From: Rhodospirillales bacterium
Lineage (GTDB): Bacteria > Pseudomonadota > Alphaproteobacteria > Rhodospirillales > UBA2165
DNA length: 11,023 nucleotides
NCBI GenBank assembly: GCA_013204125.1
Contig: JABMOP010000545.1
Span: 1-11,023 of the forward strand
Direction: 5' to 3'
The notes beneath the pieces are model-generated. The model ran no database searches, was not told the DNA's origin, and was given only the letters and a program-made list of their open reading frames with translations. Within the stretch, counting starts at the first letter, position 1. Each line of letters opens with the position of its first letter. Shown one piece after another: positions 6,813-11,023 of this stretch. The position numbers and the translations under genes are program-made.

Positions 6813-7765
6813 TGAGTGATGAAAAGGGAACAATTGTCGTCGCCGTCGGCGGCAATTCACTGATCGTCAGCGAAGACCGGCAAACCATACCAGACCAATA
6901 CGAAGCCGCCGTGCAAACCGTGAAGCACATTGTCAATATGATCGCATCAGGATGGAACGTGGTCATTACCCACGGCAGCGGCCCCCAAGTCGGCTTCATC
7001 ATGCGCCGTTCGGAACTTTCCATCGGTGAGATTGCACCGGTACCGATGGATTACGCAGACGCCGATATTCAAGGGGCCGTCGGCTATATGTTTCAACGAG
7101 CGCTGCATAACGAATTTATCAAGCGCAATATAAAACGGAGTGCAATCGCCGTTGTCACCCAAGTCCTTGTGGATGCTAACGACCCGGCGTTTGCAAATCC
7201 CACCAAGCCGATCGGCCCACAACTGGATCGACCCACGGCCGAAAAACGCGCGGCAAAATTAGGATGGGTCGTTCGCGAGGATGCCGGACGCGGCTGGCGA
7301 CGGGTCGTCCCTTCGCCCAGACCGCAGAAAATTTTTGAACTCGATCAAATCAGATTGTTGTCCGATGCCGGCGTTGTCGTCATCGCCTGTGGCGGCGGCG
7401 GTATTCCTGTTTTGGAAAACGAGAAGAAATACTTGGTCGGCGTCGAAGCGGTCATCGACAAGGATCTTGCATCTGCGCTTTTGGCGGCAAAATTGGGCGC
7501 TGGGAAATTCATCATTTCCACCGACGTTGAAAAAGTGGCGCTTGACTATGGCACACCGGACCAACGTTGGCTGGACGAGGTGAACCTCGATGACGCCAAG
7601 CGCTACCTTGCCGAAGATCAATTCGATGCCGGCAGCATGGGCCCCAAAGTGGAAGCCATGGTTCACTACCTCGAACAGGGCGGCGGCGAAGGCGTCATCA
7701 CCAATCCACAAAATCTGGACCGCGCGCTGGACGGCCAATCGGGCACTCGATTCTCGCAATTTTAA
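6812..7765 (+). CDS. arcC: Carbamate kinase (catabolic, AllK/YbcF type)
   Basis: A 317-residue cytoplasmic enzyme that would convert carbamoyl phosphate plus ADP to ATP plus carbamate, which breaks down to CO2 and ammonia. Amino-acid-kinase motifs are complete: VVAVGGNSLI (9-18), THGSGPQVG (53-61), ACGGGGIPV (192-200), the active-site VIDKDLASALLA (214-225; K217 and D218), STDVEKVALDYG (236-247) and GSMGPKVEA (274-282). Length is typical. No ornithine or aspartate carbamoyltransferase is present, so the carbamoyl phosphate most likely comes from the AllFGH-like proteins just upstream. This is the same pairing as E. coli ybcF (allK) with fdrA-ylbE-ylbF. ATG 6812 overlaps the DUF1116 stop as TGATG and has a strong ribosome site GGAGGG at 6800-6805, so it can be translated both by coupling and on its own. 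Confidence 0.95.
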   Translation: MSDEKGTIVVAVGGNSLIVSEDRQTIPDQYEAAVQTVKHIVNMIASGWNVVITHGSGPQVGFIMRRSELSIGEIAPVPMDYADADIQGAVGYMFQRALHNEFIKRNIKRSAIAVVTQVLVDANDPAFANPTKPIGPQLDRPTAEKRAAKLGWVVREDAGRGWRRVVPSPRPQKIFELDQIRLLSDAGVVVIACGGGGIPVLENEKKYLVGVEAVIDKDLASALLAAKLGAGKFIISTDVEKVALDYGTPDQRWLDEVNLDDAKRYLAEDQFDAGSMGPKVEAMVHYLEQGGGEGVITNPQNLDRALDGQSGTRFSQF

Positions 7766-7789
7766 AGACCGATTAGCGCCTCTCCCGGG

Positions 7790-7818
7790 ATTGGCCTTCG
7801 GGCACCGATCGCTATAAT
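7790..7818 (+). promoter_or_regulatory. Likely sigma70-type promoter for hyuAB
   Basis: A consensus -10 box TATAAT (7813-7818) lies 16 bases after TTGGCC (7791-7796, 4 of 6 matches to TTGACA) in the 84-base gap between carbamate kinase and hyuA. Transcription would start near 7825, leaving a leader of about 25 bases that contains the ribosome site. No terminator was seen before it, so hyuAB could also be read through from upstream. Confidence 0.5.
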
Positions 7819-7835
7819 GCACAAAAATTAGGATC

Positions 7836-7852
7836 AGGGAGACGAAAACGTG
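7836..7852 (+). promoter_or_regulatory. Ribosome binding site that fixes a GTG start for hyuA
   Basis: AGGGAG at 7836-7841 stands 8 bases before GTG 7850. The family's N-terminal phosphate-binding motif begins only five residues later (VGVDIGGTFTD), so no later start is possible and GTG is the start. Confidence 0.75.
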
Positions 7853-9910
7853 AAATCTGTAGGCGTTGATATCGGCGGTACATTCACCGATCTTGTGGGG
7901 CTTCAAGGCGACGAAATCATCGTTGGCAAAACGTCCACCGTGGTTGATGACCCGACCAAGGGCGTTGCCAATTGCCTTGAAGGCGCCAATGCCGACCTCG
8001 CCGAAGTAGGTGAATTCCTGCACGGATCGACCATCGCCATCAATACGGTGCTGGAACGCAAGGGCGCGGTAACGGCATTGCTGACGACCAAAGGGTTCCG
8101 GGATGTTTACGCCATTGGCCGGTCCAACCGGCCCGAAGGCTTCAATCTCGAATTCAAACGCCCGCAGCCTTTGATCCCGCGCAACTTGTCTTTCGAAGTG
8201 GCCGAACGGTTAAACGCCAAGGGAGAAATTTTAACGCCGCTGGACGACGGCGCTATCGAAGCGCTGGCCGCCGCGCTATTGGATAGCGAAATCGAGGCCA
8301 TTGCCGTTTGTTTTCTCCATTCCTACGCAAACCCGGCCCATGAACAACGGGCTGGAGAAATATTGCGCAGGATTTGCCCAGACCTGTTCGTCACCTTGTC
8401 ATCCGATATCCTCCGCGAATACCGGGAATACGAGCGCACTTCGACGACGGCGCTCAACGCCTATGTCGGGCCGAGGGTCGCTCATTATCTGGATCGGCTG
8501 GACAGCTATCTCAGCCAAGGTAATTTCGGCGGTAATTTTCAGATCATGCGCTCCAACGGCGGCACCATGTCATTGGCCCAAGCCCGTAGCCAACCGGTGA
8601 GCATGATGGAATCTGGCCCGGTCGCCGGCATGATCGGCGCCGGGCATTTGGCGCAGATTTTGGGTTTTGATCAATGCATCGGTTTCGACATGGGCGGCAC
8701 CACCGCAAAATCGAGCATGTTTCGAGATGGCCGCCCCGCCGTACACGAAGAATATTACATCGGCGGCTATGCCTCAGGACAGCCGATGCAGCTCCCGGTC
8801 GTCGATATTATTGAAATTGGCGCCGGTGGCGGCAGCCTCGCCTGGTGCGACGCCCATGGCGGCATTCATGTGGGACCACATAGCGCCGGCGCGGACCCTG
8901 GACCGGCTTGTTACGGCAAAGGCGGCGAATTCCCTTCGGTGACCGATGCGGATTTGATCCTAGGGCGGCTCAATCCAAAGCGCTTTTTATCTGGGAAGAT
9001 GGGCCTCGATACAGCCCTGGCGGAACGCGCGATTACCGAAAAAATTGCCAGGCCGCTGGGTTTAAGCGTCACCGATGCCGCCCTTGGCATCACCTGCATC
9101 ACCGATAATGCCATGTCGTTATCCGTCCGCGCCGTTTCAGTGGCGCGCGGCTCTGACCCCCGCGATTGCGCCATGATTGCCTTCGGCGGCGCCGGGCCGC
9201 TGCACGCGCTTGCCATCGCCCGCGACATCTCTATTCCGACGGTGGTGATCCCGCGCTTCCCTGGGAATTTCTCGGCGCTCGGCATGTTGCTTGCCCCGTG
9301 GCGGCAAGATTTCATCCGCACCTATGTAGCCGAACTGGCCGATGTGGATGAGCCCAGCGCGGCGGCGATCATGAACGATTTATCGGAAATTGCGGAACAT
9401 CAATTGGCGTTGGAAAACATCGGCAAATCCTCGGCGGAATTTCAATTCGCTGCAGATTTACGCTATGTCGGTCAAGAACATACGATTCCGGTCGGCTATG
9501 CATCCGCAGCCGATCTGGCGACCGGCGGATCGAGCGTTCTAAAAGAAGCTTACAATGTGGCCCACACCACACGCTACGGTCACGCCGCGCCGAACGAACG
9601 CATCCAGATGGCCAATATCCGGCTTACGGTCACGGCGGCCAAAGACAGCGCGTCCGTGTCCGAATGGCTGACAAAACCGTTTGAACCTGAAGGGGCGACG
9701 GCGGAAGAATCCCGCGAAATCATATTTGATGATCCGGCGGTGTCCGAAAAAGCGCGCATTCTGTGGCGCCCGGCGATGGCGGCGGGAACGGTCGTCGAAG
9801 GCCCGGCGGTAATCGAAGAGCCAAATTCGACGACCTTGCTGTACCCCGGCGACAGGATGGAAGTAAGCGAACACGGCCATCTGATAATTCAGACGGGCGC
9901 AAACCAATAA
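7850..9910 (+). CDS. hyuA: Hydantoinase/5-oxoprolinase family subunit A (HyuA)
   Basis: A 686-residue cytoplasmic protein of normal length for HyuA, the ATP-binding subunit of the two-subunit ATP-dependent hydantoinases and oxoprolinases. It shows the ASKHA-type nucleotide-binding motifs: phosphate-1 VDIGGTFTDLV (6-16), phosphate-2 GFDMGGTTAKSS (278-289) and the adenosine-site motif FGGAGPLHA (445-453). LHGSTIAINTVLERKGA follows the N-terminal domain, and the C-terminal domain carries DLRYVGQEHTIPV (536-548). The family uses ATP to activate and open cyclic amides or ureides such as N-methylhydantoin, 5-oxoproline or caprolactam, and the same fold occurs in acetone and acetophenone carboxylases. 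The ring opened here cannot be told from sequence. A start at GTG 7850 is set by the ribosome site. hyuB follows after 19 bases, so the two are co-translated. The location next to a carbamoyl phosphate module suggests a urea-containing ring (inference). Confidence 0.93.
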   Translation: MKSVGVDIGGTFTDLVGLQGDEIIVGKTSTVVDDPTKGVANCLEGANADLAEVGEFLHGSTIAINTVLERKGAVTALLTTKGFRDVYAIGRSNRPEGFNLEFKRPQPLIPRNLSFEVAERLNAKGEILTPLDDGAIEALAAALLDSEIEAIAVCFLHSYANPAHEQRAGEILRRICPDLFVTLSSDILREYREYERTSTTALNAYVGPRVAHYLDRLDSYLSQGNFGGNFQIMRSNGGTMSLAQARSQPVSMMESGPVAGMIGAGHLAQILGFDQCIGFDMGGTTAKSSMFRDGRPAVHEEYYIGGYASGQPMQLPVVDIIEIGAGGGSLAWCDAHGGIHVGPHSAGADPGPACYGKGGEFPSVTDADLILGRLNPKRFLSGKMGLDTALAERAITEKIARPLGLSVTDAALGITCITDNAMSLSVRAVSVARGSDPRDCAMIAFGGAGPLHALAIARDISIPTVVIPRFPGNFSALGMLLAPWRQDFIRTYVAELADVDEPSAAAIMNDLSEIAEHQLALENIGKSSAEFQFAADLRYVGQEHTIPVGYASAADLATGGSSVLKEAYNVAHTTRYGHAAPNERIQMANIRLTVTAAKDSASVSEWLTKPFEPEGATAEESREIIFDDPAVSEKARILWRPAMAAGTVVEGPAVIEEPNSTTLLYPGDRMEVSEHGHLIIQTGANQ

Positions 9911-9929
9911 ATTCATTTAAGGTAATGCC

Positions 9930-11023
9930 ATGAACGTGCATCCCATAACTTTAGAAGTTGTTCGCAACGCCTTCGTCGCCTATTCGGAAGAAATGGCAAC
10001 GGCTTTGTGCCGGTCCGCCTATAACATGATGATCTATGAGGTGCGCGATTTTTGCTGTGGGCTGATTGACACCGAAGGCAATCTCATCAGCCAAAATTCC
10101 GGCGGCCTACCGATTTTCCTCGCTGATTTAGGCGTCGCCGTCGTCGATGGTATCGAGCGCTATGGCCTAGATGGGTTCGCGCCCGGCGACGTCATCATCA
10201 TGAACCACGGCGGAGTGTGCGGCCAACACCTCAATAACATGGTCATCTACATCCCTTGTTTTCATGAAGGCAAAGTCGTCGCCTTCGCCGCCAACCGCGC
10301 CCATTGGGTTGATGTCGGCGGATCGCGGATCGGTTTCGGATCCTACGATTCATATGAAATTTTCCAAGAAGGGTTACAGCTTCGCTCGTTGAAAATATAC
10401 GAAGCTGGCGTGCGCAACGATTCAATCTGGCAAATTATCGAAGACAATATCCGCTTTCCGGAATCTTCTCTTGGCGATCTTCGCGCCCAGATCGCAGCCT
10501 GTAACATCGCTGATCGCCGCTTGGGCGAACTTTACAGCCGCTATGACGCGGCAACCATTTCGGCGTGCGTGGAAACCATTTGGGATCAAGCCGAAGCCGA
10601 AGCCAGGGACGTCGTAACACGTATTCCGGACGGCACCTACGAAGCGGAAAGCTGGCTCGACAATGACGGCCGCGATTTGGATACCCCACTTGCCATCAAA
10701 ACCAAAGTCACCATCGCCGGCAGCACCATGACCATCGATTATACCGGCATGCACCCGCAAGTGCGCTCGCCCTTGAACTCTGGCTATTCGGGCGGTTTGG
10801 CGGCAGCGCGTATTGCCTTCAAATGCCTGACCATGCCCAACGCGCCGGTCAACGAAGGCTGCTTCCGCCCGTTGGAGCTGATCTCGCCGGAAGGCACCAT
10901 CGTCAATGCCAGGCCGCCGGCGGCCATCGGTTTGTGGAGTGTCGCCATGCCAACGGTCGTCGATACCATTCTGCGCGCGCTGGCCCCTGCCTTGCCGGAC
11001 ATCATTCCGGCGGCCCACAAGGG
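9930..11023 (+). CDS. hyuB: Hydantoinase/5-oxoprolinase family subunit B (HyuB), cut by the window end
   Basis: The first 364 residues are open without a stop and run off the edge; family members are about 500-600 residues. Recognisable HyuB landmarks are CRSAYNMMIYEVRDFCCGLID (27-47, the SRSAYS..ERRDFSCALFD region), GDVIIMNHGGVCGQHLNN (86-103, in place of the usual NDPYxGGTHLPD) and AHWVDVGG (124-131, usual AHHADVGG). A later NSGYSGGLAAAR region matches the family. HyuB is the catalytic partner of HyuA. The changes in the two histidine/aspartate motifs (HLPD to HLNN, HHAD to HWVD) suggest a divergent subfamily with a different metal site or substrate. ATG 9930 is preceded by the weak AAGG (9919-9922). 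The gene starts 19 bases after hyuA, so they form a pair. Family is firm; substrate unknown. Confidence 0.92.
   Translation, partial: MNVHPITLEVVRNAFVAYSEEMATALCRSAYNMMIYEVRDFCCGLIDTEGNLISQNSGGLPIFLADLGVAVVDGIERYGLDGFAPGDVIIMNHGGVCGQHLNNMVIYIPCFHEGKVVAFAANRAHWVDVGGSRIGFGSYDSYEIFQEGLQLRSLKIYEAGVRNDSIWQIIEDNIRFPESSLGDLRAQIAACNIADRRLGELYSRYDAATISACVETIWDQAEAEARDVVTRIPDGTYEAESWLDNDGRDLDTPLAIKTKVTIAGSTMTIDYTGMHPQVRSPLNSGYSGGLAAARIAFKCLTMPNAPVNEGCFRPLELISPEGTIVNARPPAAIGLWSVAMPTVVDTILRALAPALPDIIPAAHK

Noticed and set aside
7259..8023. 254-residue open frame on the - strand spanning the end of carbamate kinase and the start of hyuA
   Set aside because: It lies antisense to two clear genes with complete family motifs, has no recognisable domain and crosses the hyuA promoter region. 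Long antisense frames are expected from the codon bias here.
10422..11018. 198-residue open frame on the - strand inside hyuB
   Set aside because: The + strand encodes conserved HyuB sequence over the whole stretch; the antisense product has no recognisable motif.

Overview
The window is one strand of closely packed catabolic genes, all on the + strand, with GC that looks to be in the mid-50s percent. Protein similarity and the ureide-catabolic content suggest a Gram-negative bacterium, most likely an alphaproteobacterium (possibly an environmental genome). The lineage is an inference, because there is no rRNA or other taxonomic marker. No tRNA, insertion sequence, CRISPR array or phage gene was seen, and no stretch longer than 300 bases lacks a gene.

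Layout. 27-407: small stand-alone protein like the C-terminal domain of allophanate hydrolase. 507-1214: isochorismatase-fold cysteine hydrolase closest to biuret/ureidoacrylate amidohydrolases. 1295-2848: NCS2-type (AzgA-like) nucleobase permease. 2850-3836: DUF2877 protein (AllH/YlbF type). 3836-5400: FdrA (AllF type), broken by a one-base frameshift near 5188. 5397-6812: DUF1116 protein (AllG/YlbE type). 6812-7765: carbamate kinase. 7850-9910: hydantoinase/oxoprolinase subunit A. 9930 to the window end: subunit B, cut off by the edge. The four genes from 2850 to 7765 are joined by TGATG or ATGA overlaps once the frameshift is corrected. hyuA follows after 84 bases that hold a good sigma70-like promoter.

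How the genes may work together (inference). The permease would import a cyclic ureide, imide or nucleobase-like ring. HyuAB would open a ring of the hydantoin type at the cost of ATP. The resulting N-carbamoyl compound would be split by the AllF/AllG/AllH carbamoyltransferase to carbamoyl phosphate, and carbamate kinase would turn that into ATP, CO2 and ammonia. The cysteine hydrolase and the allophanate-hydrolase-like domain would deal with remaining amide or carboxy-urea products. In E. coli, AllFGH (FdrA, YlbE, YlbF) is oxamate carbamoyltransferase acting on oxalurate, with carbamate kinase AllK (YbcF) downstream. Here the same module is reordered as H-F-G-K and placed beside HyuAB rather than allantoin genes, so the route probably starts from another ring compound.

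Main oddities: the frameshift in fdrA, the missing conventional start and the hairpin at the 5' end of the DUF2877 gene, changed residues in the HyuB metal-site-like motifs, and a stand-alone allophanate hydrolase C-domain with no amidase partner in view.
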